Positions 34,159-44,881 of a stretch of 64,000 nt of DNA are shown in pieces. The stretch lies in NCBI GenBank assembly GCA_012184525.1, contig WOFQ01000053.1, positions 124,001 through 188,000 on the forward strand, written 5' to 3'. The position numbers and the translations under genes were made by a program. The DNA is from Xenoacremonium recifei. Its lineage: Eukaryota > Ascomycota > Sordariomycetes > Hypocreales > Nectriaceae. Position 1 is the stretch's first letter, and every line of letters starts with the position of its first letter. The notes below the pieces were generated by a model. That model did not search any database and was not told where the DNA came from. It worked only from the letters and a program-made list of their open reading frames with translations.

Positions 34159-35303
34159 TGTGGTGATGGCAATTAAAAAACAAAACAGGTCAATGAGTTT
34201 TCAAAGATGCTGTCTCACACAGGCCTGATCAACCTGTAGCAAAGAAAGCCATATGGGCGTGTTTGGGCAGCAAAGCAGAGTTTGTCGAAGGAAAGTTCCC
34301 GTTCCCAACTCCTCCCGGTGGCTGGCTCACCGAGAACGGGCAGCTTAATATCGTGGCAACGCCCACGGCCAACCGACCAGGTCATATGATGAGCACCGCA
34401 ATGGAATGACCCCATTCGGTGAATCCCATTAACCGGCAACGCAATCTAGGTGATAGCTCAAGTGCTTCCGCAACGCGCATCCGCACTCACGAACCTTGCC
34501 TTGCGGGAGGGAGGCTCCACGGAGGGGAAGAGAGAGTCCACCTGGGCGATAGAGATTTCTTAGAGCGAGGAGCCGGCTGCGGATAGCTAGAGTCGAGAAG
34601 GCAGGAATTATGGGTCGACGACACCACTATCAATAGCTGTTGGAGACTTCACGGGTTGCTTTGTTCGAGGTTTCGGGCTGGTCTTTGAGCCCGCTGCGAC
34701 TGATCGTGGTCCATCTGAGCAACTCGAGGCCCTCCAACTAACCCATGATGGAAACACTTCAGCACGAATTCAGGCTGCTGACGAAACAGAGGCATAGATC
34801 GATGAAACCTTCCCCTCATCGAGCCATTGCGAGAGCCGGTGCCGTGCTGGTGAATTGCTTATCAAGCGTACGGTGCTTGACCGAGGTGCTTGCCCGACGG
34901 CCTGCAGGTCTCCATAGGATAGGTGAGACGGTCAGGGTAAAGTCAGGGTAAACTGTGGCTCTAACTGGGTTCTGGATAAAACCAGAGATTAAAAGTTGGT
35001 GGTGGGAGAAGAGAGGATAGGAATGCGAGCTGGTTCGCTGATGCTACGAGGATATGGTCATGTGGCGTTGGATTCTCGGTGCTATTTTCGGCGGCCCCCG
35101 ATGCGGAAAGTCCGCCAGTGCCAGTGCCAGGCACCTCGCCGGCCCGGAGCGGAGCGTGTGTCGTCGGAGCTGCGTGTTCCGCGAAACGGGGCGCATGCAT
35201 CTACCGGGATCTGCCCCTCCATCCCACCTACAGGAAATTCACCCGAAATTATTCCCAATCGCCAACTTGTCCGTCAGAACGTGCTTCCTGCCTCGTAATC
35301 CCA
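34159..35303. other. 1.1-kb divergent intergenic region
   Basis: Between the MFS and EIF1AD-like starts. No convincing open frame or named motif; presumed promoters for both genes. Confidence 0.45.
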
Positions 35304-35762
35304 ATGGGTCGACCCAAGCGGAACGTCCTCGCTGCAGCTGAGGAGTCTCTGACTCCTCCAGATGCATTGGCGCCCAACCAATCTGTGGTTCGCGTTATAA
35401 AGCCCGAGGGGAACAACCTGTATACCTGCGAGCTACCGAACAAGAAGACCCTGGTTCTAGAACTTGCACAGCGGTTCCGCAATACCATATGGATCAAGCG
35501 GTGGGGTTTCGTGCTGGCTGAAAGATATGAGGAAAGCAGTGAGGAGACCAGGGCGGATGGAGAGATTGTGAACGTGGTTCGCGACGAGAAGCTCTGGCGC
35601 AAACAGGGTTACTGGTAGGTCCCTTGATGGCCAGCACCAACAGGAGATTGACCGGTTCGATGTAGGCCGAAGGAATTTTCTAAGAATGCATACGACCTGA
35701 GCGATTCCGAAGACGATTCGAACGTTGGCAGGATGCCGCCAAGCGACTCCGAAGACGAATGA
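35304..35762 (+). CDS. eIF1A-like OB-fold protein (EIF1AD family)
   Basis: Small RNA-binding S1/IF1-type protein; the human homologue EIF1AD is nuclear and implicated in late 40S biogenesis. Exons are 35304-35614 and 35666-35762, 135 residues. It begins MGRPKRNV, and the OB-fold region includes VVRVIKPEGNNLYTCELPNKKTLV and the following FRNTIWIKRWGFVLAE (about 28-73). The C-terminus is acidic (SEDDS and SDSEDE), as in EIF1AD. It is shorter than eIF1A and lacks its helical domain. Its stop codon lies only 17 bases from the stop of ALG3 on the other strand. Confidence 0.88.
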
Positions 35763-35779
35763 ACACCTCGATATATCCT

Positions 35780-37183
35780 TCATTTATCCTTTTTGGACTC
35801 GACCTTCTTGTCGGTAGCTGGTGCGGGAACCGCATTGTCAGTTCCAAGATACAGCAGGGTGACTGTGATCAGCATCACGTTGACCACGACTGAAGAACTC
35901 TGGTCGGTGCTGGGAAACACGTTCCATGCCCATTCCTGTGCAATCCAAAGGGGAAAGACAACGAGCGGGCTCTTTGAGGCCCGCCACAACAGATATGGTG
36001 TTGCCCAGGCGAGATACGCATAGAACTGGTAGTGAAGCGAGCGGGCAAAAAGCATCCCGATGACGTTGGCCCCGAGCATAGCCGTCATAACGTATTCGGG
36101 CGTGACGCGGCGAGAAACTTGGGCCTCTTCTTGAGGAGTGAATGGGGACTCGAGCCGGAGAAGTGAGGGTACGATCGAAACCAGGGAACGGTTGGCAGGC
36201 TGGAGCCATCTCGCCTCGATGAAGATGAGAAGTACCAAGACATGAAATCCTAGTAGGAGGAGAGCAAAGGACTTGTTCAAGAACATCTCTTCTCCCAACA
36301 TGCGCCAGTTGACCGTCCATTCGAACTTGAACTCGCGCGAGAGCTCAAAGGCCCGCGAAAGGTAGCCTTTCGCGTTGACCGGGAAGAAGGGGATTGCCAG
36401 AGCGAATTGGATCTGTCCAATCAGCAAAGCCATCTGAAGACTGGGCTTAAAGCCTCTCCCGAGGAATAGGAGAACGCCCACAGCGGGCAGGACGAGCAAC
36501 AGCGACATCTTGACCCCAAGACCCAATGTATAAGCGAGAGTGCCGAACGTCCATAGACGGCGTTGAAAGAAGTAGATGGCGAGCCAGAGAAAGAAGGCTG
36601 CAAAGCAATCGTTGAAGCATCGGAGCACAAACACGCTGTGTAGTCGTTTCGAGAGGATCAGGAGGGGGAAGATATACGGAGGGACCTGGAGTCTGTTAGC
36701 CAAAGACCAACCACAACCACGGGCCACGGACCTTTGCTTTCCAATAGCACAGCATCACCACACCCAGAGTCGCCATATACAACACGGCAAATAATTGCTG
36801 CGCCAGCAGGATATTCTTCCCCTCGTCGGTCAGGTAGTAGAGCCCCGTGTAGATGTAGACGTGCGCAGCTGGGTAAACCAGGGGTCCGGTACCGCCCTCG
36901 ATCTTGGTATAGTCGCGCTCGCCCGAGACAAACTGCGCAACCTGCTCCATATACGCGACCCAATCGATCTCCGTGTCTACATCAACCATTAGCTCTTCCG
37001 TCTTGCATCGCTGGTGAACAAGGTAAGCGCACAGGGGATCTTCCAGATGATCAGCCCGCAGAGCACAGCATCAGCAAGCCATAGCGCAATTGGGATGAAC
37101 TTTGAGAGCGCATGGCGGCCGTTGAGCACGTCGAGTGCAAATCGAGTCGCCTTGACATATATCGGGGGTTCAGGTTGTGACAT
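35780..37183 (-). CDS. ALG3: Dol-P-Man:Man5GlcNAc2-PP-Dol alpha-1,3-mannosyltransferase ALG3
   Basis: ER multispanning enzyme adding the first lumenal mannose to the dolichol-linked N-glycan precursor. Exons are 37033-37183, 36732-36976 and 35780-36685, 433 residues. The first intron uses an atypical GTGCGC donor, supported because it yields KIPYTEIDWVAYMEQV, the conserved ALG3 block. The second uses GTCCGT and joins LCYWKAK to VPPYIFPLL. Further family motifs are GGTGPLVYPAAHVYIYTGLY, RLHSVFVLRCFND and LHYQFYAYLAWATPYLLW. About ten hydrophobic segments are visible. It lies in tandem with the downstream-numbered D-amino-acid oxidase gene and converges on the EIF1AD-like gene. Confidence 0.93.
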
Positions 37184-37404
37184 GGTTGCGTTTAGAGAAG
37201 CTCCTGAAGAGGTTCAGGATGCGTGTTAGCTTCCGGCGCGGTAGTAAGCTCCTGGGAAGGAGCTTGGTGAATCGTAACCCGTTTATTGCATAACCCCCGA
37301 TATATGTCCCACTTCCTGGTCAGAATGCTCCGAGAAACACCACGATTCAAGATCACCGCTTTCTAACAAAATCCAACGCTACATATTGATATTCTGAAAA
37401 TTAC

Positions 37405-38653
37405 CTATAGCTTGGACTTCGTCTTTGATACCTTGTCAACCAGCTCCACCACATCTTGTGCGCAGCCGTAGCTACCCTGGTATCCCCAGCCAGCATGCCC
37501 GTAGTTGTGCACCACCCACGTCTCATCATCCAGCTTCTCCTCCTCAATCCGCACGCCGCCCTTTCGATATGGTCGCAATCCGACAGCGTGCCGAATGATG
37601 CTCAAGCCCGCGACTCCCTTGCCTCCCGCAATCTCCGGCCGCACCGTGACGATGCGCTGCATGATGCGCGTCGCAATGTTCGGGTCCGGCTGCGACTCCC
37701 AGTTGCCAATGTCGTAGGTACCGCCCAGGATCGTGCCGCCACCAGCCGCCCGCATCATCATGTAGGTCAATTCCTTGGGTCCGTCATCCGTGCCGGAGGT
37801 GGCCAGCATGGGCGAGCTCTCGTTGCGCACGAGGACCGTCTGGCCTCGCGCCGGCGCCATCGTGGTGTCCTCCACGCCGCCGAGCTTCAGCGAGCCCAGT
37901 CCTGTTGAGTTGACGATAATTTTCACTGGGCGGCCTGTGTGGCTGAGCTTCTTGGCCTCGGCGATGTGGGTGAGGACGCCGCGCTTGAAGACGACGCCGT
38001 TCTTGAGGCATTGGCCGACGAGCCAGGGCAAGTAGATGGCGGTGTTGATGCAAACGGCTCCGTACTCGCAGCCGCTCTCGTAGCCGTTGGGAATATCCTT
38101 GGGATCCTGCTCGCGGAAGTCCTCGAACATTTCTGCGTACCAGGGGTCGGGGCCGAAGGTAGCGTCGAGCAAGCCGGACCCCGACATGTTCTCTAGGTCC
38201 TTTTTACGTCTCACGATGGTGCTCTCTGGAAAATATTAGTGTGGTGAGTCTTGGTGAGCCTCAGCGACGTTAAACGTACTCTGGAAGTGCAGACCAGCCT
38301 CCGGGGTCTGCTCACATATGCGCTTCAACTCGGGCCAGGTCCTCCGTTCCCAGGTGCTCTTTTCTTTCGTAGCCATGCTGTGAGGTGTGTTAGGTGGGCT
38401 GTCGTAAACGTATAGCTGGACGAGACTTACGGAATGACATTGGCTCCCGCAAAAGGCGACGCATACTCAATATCGTAGTCACCAGGCATATGCTTGGCCA
38501 CGACGGTGACGGTGTTGGCCTTGTTCTTGGACAACAGCAGGGCCGACGTCAAGCCAGTCACGCCGGCGCTGAGAGCTGTTAATAACCTGGATTTCCCTCT
38601 AAGATTTCAGGAGGAGTTATCGCTTACCCAACAACGACAATAGTGTTGCTCAT
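37405..38653 (-). CDS. Peroxisomal D-amino-acid oxidase
   Basis: FAD enzyme that oxidatively deaminates D-amino acids to 2-oxo acids, ammonia and hydrogen peroxide. Exons are 38628-38653, 38431-38568, 38280-38377 and 37405-38225, 360 residues. The first splice completes the dinucleotide-binding motif VVVGAGVTGLTSA. Family motifs include SPFAGANVIPMA, WERRTWPEL, the NSTGLGSLKLGGVED region with the following RGQTV, and GLRPYRKGGVRIE and NYGHAGWGYQGSYG, which are the DAAO signature. The protein ends in Ser-Lys-Leu, a canonical type 1 peroxisomal targeting signal. The boundary of exon 3/4 gives a Lys codon and is slightly uncertain. Confidence 0.93.
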
Positions 38654-39575
38654 GGTGATTTAATCGTAGCAAAACGTCTGGGAGATTCGAAGGATTAGGA
38701 CATGAAGCCGTCTTACACGGAATGAGACTATAGAGTGAGGACCGAAACGTCTATAAACAATTGGAGGGTGGGCCGGACTCTAGATCAAGCTCCCATCTAC
38801 GTACCGAAGATAAAGATGCTGCCATTGCTAGTCGAGGAGACTGAGTCGTTATCAGCGTCTCCGGAGCACACCGTACATTAGTGGGAATAAGCCGATGCAG
38901 CCCGGATGAGGGGTGATGCTACGGAGGGGTACCGAAATCGGCTCGGCCTGGCTCATGCGGCGAGGATACCGATTCTCGCCAAAATATTATAAGATGCAGG
39001 CAAGGATGCAGGAGCCTCTGAAGGATCTTTGATTGCATGCAGCTACTGTCAAAAGAGGATAAATGACAGATCTACACGTCGTGATCCGTCTGTTTATCGA
39101 GAGATCTAGATTCTTTGTGTGCGAACCAAGCGGTCAGCCCATTCACGCCAACAATGCGCATGTCGAACTCGATCGCTCCGAGTACGTCCAACATCGGTTA
39201 CAATGCCATTGATATTTTTTTTACGATGTCTTCCTTTGTTTACCTTTGCGATCTTGACATCACGGACCGTCGCATCCCGCACTGACCAGCCGACGACCCG
39301 AAGACGGGAAGCTGCATATTATCAACGGGTGATGCGTTCTGTTGGTTATGCTTATATTTATCATTCGTCACTGAATTTAGGAGACGAGCGCGACAACAAT
39401 CGCATTCGATGGCAATCCAGAGTTTGAATGAGGTATCCAAAATGCATATCCAATTGATGTTGCCACGAGCTTCTATGCCCGGTATAAAATAGCGCTAACA
39501 CATTTCCCGCACACTACCCAAGATGAAAGCCCCTGTATATCCAAGTGTCTATCGTTCCCATTCTATCGTCCGAAT
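38654..39575. other. 922-bp region between D-amino-acid oxidase and thioredoxin genes
   Basis: Holds the oxidase promoter and the thioredoxin 3' UTR (both genes on the minus strand). AT-rich around 39200-39500. No gene seen. Confidence 0.45.
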
Positions 39576-40025
39576 TTACTGGGCGTTCTTCTCGTGGAGC
39601 TCCTTCAGGTAGGGCTCAAGAGCCTTGGGGTTGCCGCCGATGATCTCGTGGATCTTCTCGCCGTTCTGGAAGAAGAAGAAGGTGGGCATGGCGCGGACGC
39701 CGAGCTCCTGGCTCAGCTCGGGGAGCTCGTCGACGTCGAACTTGACGAAGTCAACGTTGTCGAAGGTGCCGGACCACCTGCAATTAATGTGTTAGTGTAT
39801 TCGGAGGCGTGTCGTTCGGGACGGAATTGTACGTACTTCTCGAGGAAGGGAGCAATGGCCTTGCAAGGACCGCACCAGGTAGCGAAGCTGTCGACAACGA
39901 CAGGCTTGTTGGCCTTGAGGACCAGTCGCTCGAAGTCGGCGGCGCTAGAGATAGCATGTTAGACACTGTCCGTTATCGAAGACCAGGGATGAGAAAATTT
40001 ACCTGTTGACGTGCTGGACAACCAT
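39576..40025 (-). CDS. Thioredoxin
   Basis: Small cytosolic disulphide oxidoreductase reduced by thioredoxin reductase. Exons are 40003-40025, 39837-39944 and 39576-39777, 110 residues. The active site WCGPC lies in VDSFATWCGPCKAIAPFLEK, with the conserved cis-Pro in VRAMPTFFFFQNGE. There is no N-terminal presequence, arguing for a cytosolic form. The first exon encodes only MVVQHVN and part of a Ser codon. It lies in tandem with, and downstream of, the NLR-like gene, 621 bp apart. Confidence 0.95.
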
Positions 40026-40646
40026 GTTTGCGGTAGTGGTATGGAAAAGCTTGGAGCTGTGTCTTGGAACTGAGGATAGCAAGGCGGTCGTAGAGCGCGA
40101 GGCTGTGGTTACAGGTCGTAGGAAGCGTGATGACAACATTTCGACTCCGGTTGCCGGCCACGAGGGGATCGAAGAGTCTTATACTGTTGGACAGCTGCTT
40201 CTGTGGACTGAAGCGCCAGACTTCTCTGCACATCTAGTGGGGGCAAGACGTCCGTTGCCCGTCTTGATTTGTCAGGTCTGTTGGGTCCCCGCGATGACGC
40301 GACCGATTACTTAGACCCTTTGGGCCTCGCCTCGAGTCTCTCTTGTTACGGGATGTCGCCTTGGCCCGATCCCGAGCTGCTCCGTATTTGTCAAGCCCCT
40401 GTTGGCACGCTGAGGCTGTGGCGCCTGCGCTGTAAAAGCCGCCTCGGCGACTGTTGAAACCGGGTTCATAATTCCAAATTGCCTGTTTTAGCTAAATGTC
40501 GGCGACCCCAGTTAGCAATGCGTAATGTGTGTAATTGTGCGATTGTATTGTCAGCCAAAGTAGAGTGACACATGCATGTCTGACGGAATTGTCTCGTCTT
40601 CTTGCCCCATGATGAGCTCAGCTTATCTGTCTGTATGTGTTATTGC
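40026..40646. other. Thioredoxin promoter / NLR-like gene 3' flank
   Basis: 621 bases between two minus-strand genes. Contains the thioredoxin promoter next to 40026 and, at the far end, an AT-rich stretch expected for a 3' UTR. No gene seen. Confidence 0.45.
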
Positions 40647-43600
40647 TCAGCTGGAAGCCGCCCTGTCCAGTAGCTTCTCGATATCGCCATAGCCTAATCT
40701 TCGCGCTAGGGAGAGCGGTGACTCCTGGAGTTGTCCTCCAAGACATTCTATCCACAGGGACGGGATTTGTGATATGGCCGCGTCTACACCGTTCCTCTTG
40801 TTTGCGACATCGCATGTGACGACCTGTTTCCAGCCCATTCCTCGACCCAAGAGCAGTGAAACGGCTTCACTATTGCCAGATGCAACAGCCGCTAACATCG
40901 GCGTCATACCCAGACTATCGGCCGCGTTTCCTTTAGATGAGCTGCTTGACATGATAGTCTCCATCACTCCAGTTTTCCCCCACAAACACGCAACAGTCAG
41001 GAAATCCCACATTGTTAGGGAGCCGTTCTGAAGCCTGTCAATGTTTCTGAGTAGAAATATTGCTGGTTTGTCCTCGAAAGCAATTGCCAGACACACTACC
41101 TCCGCGTACGTCTCTGGTGAGAGTCTTGCTCCGTGCTCTATGAACGGCTCTACAGCCAGTTCTATACTTTCGAGAGCCATGAGGAATGGGAAACCGTTAT
41201 ACATTCTGGCTGAATCATCATTTGTAGCCATGACCCGTCGTATCGTCTTCGACACGTATCCCTGCAACCCAGCGTCGAATCGTAGCTTGAAGTACTCCAT
41301 GAGAGCTGCATCAAGCTGCCATTTCGAAAATTCACGTTGCTCAAGGAGCAATCTAGTGAAGTCGTCTGATACAAACGTGGCAGATATCATCAACGCTTCA
41401 GTCGCATCGGCTCCCAGATCCAAGAGTTTCTGCGTGCTCACATGGTCCAGTCTGCGCACGCTGCCTGCCAACCCAATGCGAATGTCTGGTTTGTCCTCGA
41501 TCAGGTCTGGTGCAAGCTTGCAGATAAGCTCGTAGCAGTCAATAAACCCTTCTGATGCAGCCTCTCGGAGTGCTTTGTTGATGGTCAACTTCTTCTCAAC
41601 GTCATTTCTCTTGTCATGGCGAATTAATATCTCCAGAGCCTCTTTGGAACCCCATTGACATGCCACGACGATCTGATCCCCGGTCACTATAAGACCGCGG
41701 TCCAGCAAAACCAGAAGCTGCTCGTGTCTGTTGTTCAGGGCGGCACGTTCCCCAGGTGTGGTTTCCTTACGCGCGTATGGATAAGTAGCATTGATGTCTA
41801 TTCCGGTTTTTAAGAACCGTTCCATGGCTCTTGAAGCTCCCGAAGCCAATACTTCAATGAAAGCGCTTCCCTTTTGTGATTCGGTAAAGGGACAGTGACA
41901 CAGAAGCCAGTCGACGAACTGAAATTCATGACGATCTGTAGCCTCCAGCAACATATCTTGGCCGAAGACATTTTGCTCTGTAGTAGTCCAGGAGCCGGAT
42001 TCAAAGAGTTTCTTGGTGACGTAGAAATCGCGCCGTACCAAAGTTGAATGACCTAGTAGCTCCCGAAGGTACCTAGTCGTCTTCGTCGTCGTATCGTCTC
42101 GTAAAATGTAAAAACACCACCAGGAGGGGAAGGATGAACCCTTAGCATTGCAGAGGGATGAGCTTCGTTCCTTAAAATCCTTGTCCTCATCGAGTATGAG
42201 GGCAGCTCCCGACACTGGGCACCAGTGTTTTGCAGCATAAGGATAGAAGTGGCGTGCCCAGGCTGGTAGCTCCGAGATGAATTGCCGAGTGATCAATTGC
42301 ACATTCTCCTCTCTCGATGGGAGAGACCTGATCTTGGGCATTCCTTTCAGGGTGAGAAATCGAACGCAGGCGCAGGAATGATCAATCTCGCACTCTTTGG
42401 CGTTGAGCACTGTCGTATCGAGGTCAGATTTAGGGTTTGGGACGCTTCGAAGGAGGAAATCTCGAGCTGTTTGATGAACCAAATGAATCCTCGAGTGTAT
42501 GATGCGGATGAAGAAACCGCCCAGTTTCTTTGCCGTGAACTCCATCTGAGGTTCCAGGTCCAGCCCTAAGTGTTCAAGCGACTCCGTGTCCTTGTCGATA
42601 TTCAACATGACATTAATATCATCAAGGTGAAGTGGACTTCTGGCCGCCACTATAAGACGGAGTAGTTTCTGCGCTGCGGTATGCCCTCGAATTTTGGAGA
42701 AAGTGCTCTCGTAAAGCTGATTCAGATCTCCTGGGATGCTGTCTAAAGCTTTTCGGATTGCCTTGAAGGTTCGAGAAGGAAGGTTGGATAATTCCGCGAA
42801 CACCAACGATGCCCAGAGAAATGTGTGATCAGCTCCTCGAAGAAGTCTTTCCTCGACCAGTCTTCTGGTTTCTGGGCCGAGGAAGCTATCTCGCGCAAGC
42901 TCTTCGATCTTGTATTTGACCATTGTCCTGATGTCGTCGGAAATCTGAGTTTCATCTTCTCCCCGGAGTCGAATAGGGTTGAGATTCTTAAATCTGGCCT
43001 CAATGGTAGGCCAAGGTCGACTCGTGATCAGCAACTTGAGATTTGTAGGCATTCGGTTCGCAAAGTCGTCTGAAGCGAAAGCGGAAGTGAGAAGGTCGAT
43101 GAAACGATTTCGCGAACTTTCGGAACACTCGTCAAGGGCATCCACCAGGAACACGACTTGCTGCGGTCCTGCCTCCTTCAATCCCTTTCTCAGAGCTTTC
43201 CAGAGCCAGTCAACGTTTTTGGTTATCAGTGTTGAGTCCATGCCAGACCCAGCCTCCATTACGGCCTTGACTCCGCCGGGGACTTGGAGTAACAACTGGT
43301 GAAGAAGCGTAGCAAGTGCATAATACGATTCACCCCTCTTCTGTTCTCCAGCCTTGAAGAAGAAGTAGCATACTATGGGGCTTGTTGAAGACTGCTGAAT
43401 GGTATCAACCAGGAGGTTTGTAAGAACGGATTTCCCGCAGCCTGGATTTGCCGTCACCCAAAGTAAAGAAGCAGTTCTGCTATCCGACCACGCCTGGAAG
43501 CGATCATGTCTTAGAAACCAGTCACAGGTTCCTGGTACCGCTTTGTCGATAGTAATGCGATGGCTATGGTAATCGCCGACGGTCTGGTGTATCATCCGAA

Positions 43601-44881
43601 GACAATCTGAGAACTTCAGCACCTTGACTAAATAGATTTACTGACAGGTCGAACTTACCCTTTTCTTCTTGTGTAAGCTGGCTAATTGTCGTTGATTCTG
43701 GCTTCACTGGGGCATCAGTGATCACCTCTTTCGGACGATATGTCATGGCTTTCGAGCATCTTTCCACCTCTCGCTGGATCAAGGCATTCCGTAGGTACCC
43801 CTCAGTACGAGACTTGATGTGAGGAATCGAACTGTGGTCCTCTATCTTGACCTGCCCGACATAAGGCGCGTTGAACCGGAACAGAAGACCCGCGTCAGCC
43901 ATTTTCTTGTTGCTTCGGTGAAAGTCGTCGTTGATTGCGGCTCCGCTAATGACACCTTTCGTCAGAGCTTTCACCAAGTTTAGGCGATTTCCTTGAATTG
44001 AAAGAAGAGCTTTTTCTCCTGTCCCAATCGAGACCATAACGGCTTCTGGCATGTCCCATAGTTCGTTTGCTTCGCTCATCACCCAGAAAACTGGGTTGTT
44101 CGCCTGGAAAGCCCCGTCGAGGTATCCGTATCCTCCCTTTCGGTGGGCTCTGAAGTAGGTGTTGGCAGCAGAAGTAGCTCTAAGAGCTTCCCAGGCTTGC
44201 CAGTCTGGCGACGGATCATCAGGTTGCTGTGGATTCTCATAAGATCGCAGCAGGCACAGCTGTTGATTGTCTTCTCGAACCGTGGTCACGAACCTAGTCG
44301 GAATCAGTCGAATTGAGAATGTAGATTTGACAAGACAAGTGGAAACTTACACTTTACAGGGTGTCCTGAAGTCCCCTAGTCCTATAGTGTCACGTCCTGC
44401 TCTTTGGGCAATGGTTCTTTTGAGAATTTTCTCCATGGATTCCGAGTCGAATCGTTCTGTTCCCTTCCAAAAGTCGACAGCTCTCAGGGGATTACATTTT
44501 GATCTTTTACGTTTAAAGATGTCTTTGGCCATCGTGACATAGGCCTCTTCGCACTCATTCAAGCTCATCTTCAAGCATCCCAGCATGAAAGCAATTATGC
44601 CTCCTGTGCTGGTGCCGCCGATGAGATCGAAAACCTGCCATGGTTCAAGTGGATCATTTCCTTTCCGATTGAGGTTGATCTTGCGCATGATCTCCTTCAA
44701 AATGAGGATCGCATGAATACCACGGACTCCTCCGCCGTCTAGAATCGTATTAGGTTAAATCACGAAGGCTTGTTTGGAGATGTTTGTGTTGAGAAAGCTT
44801 GAGCTCTCCAGACTTACCCAGTGACAGGAGAACCCGTCGCCTCCGGGTGCTCGCTGCCGAGGGTCCCTGACCAGCGATCAT
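40647..44881 (-). CDS. Patatin-NACHT-ankyrin-like protein (fungal NLR/STAND)
   Basis: Large signal-transducing NTPase of the fungal NLR-like class, with a phospholipase effector domain. Exons are 44818-44881, 44351-44738, 43659-44293 and 40647-43627, phase-consistent, 1355 residues. The patatin domain (about 15-330) has the oxyanion motif DGGGVRG (22-28), the nucleophile elbow GTSTG with Ser65, and the catalytic Asp in DGA (about 210). The NACHT domain follows, with P-loop GCGKS (425-429) and Walker B FLVDALDE (about 522-529), then TSRPWP. The C-terminal ~350 residues look like degenerate ankyrin repeats (for example GMTPMLAAVASGNSEAVSLLL). In fungi such proteins (for example Neurospora PLP-1) act in nonself recognition and cell death. 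The third-position bias is weaker than in its neighbours. Confidence 0.9.
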
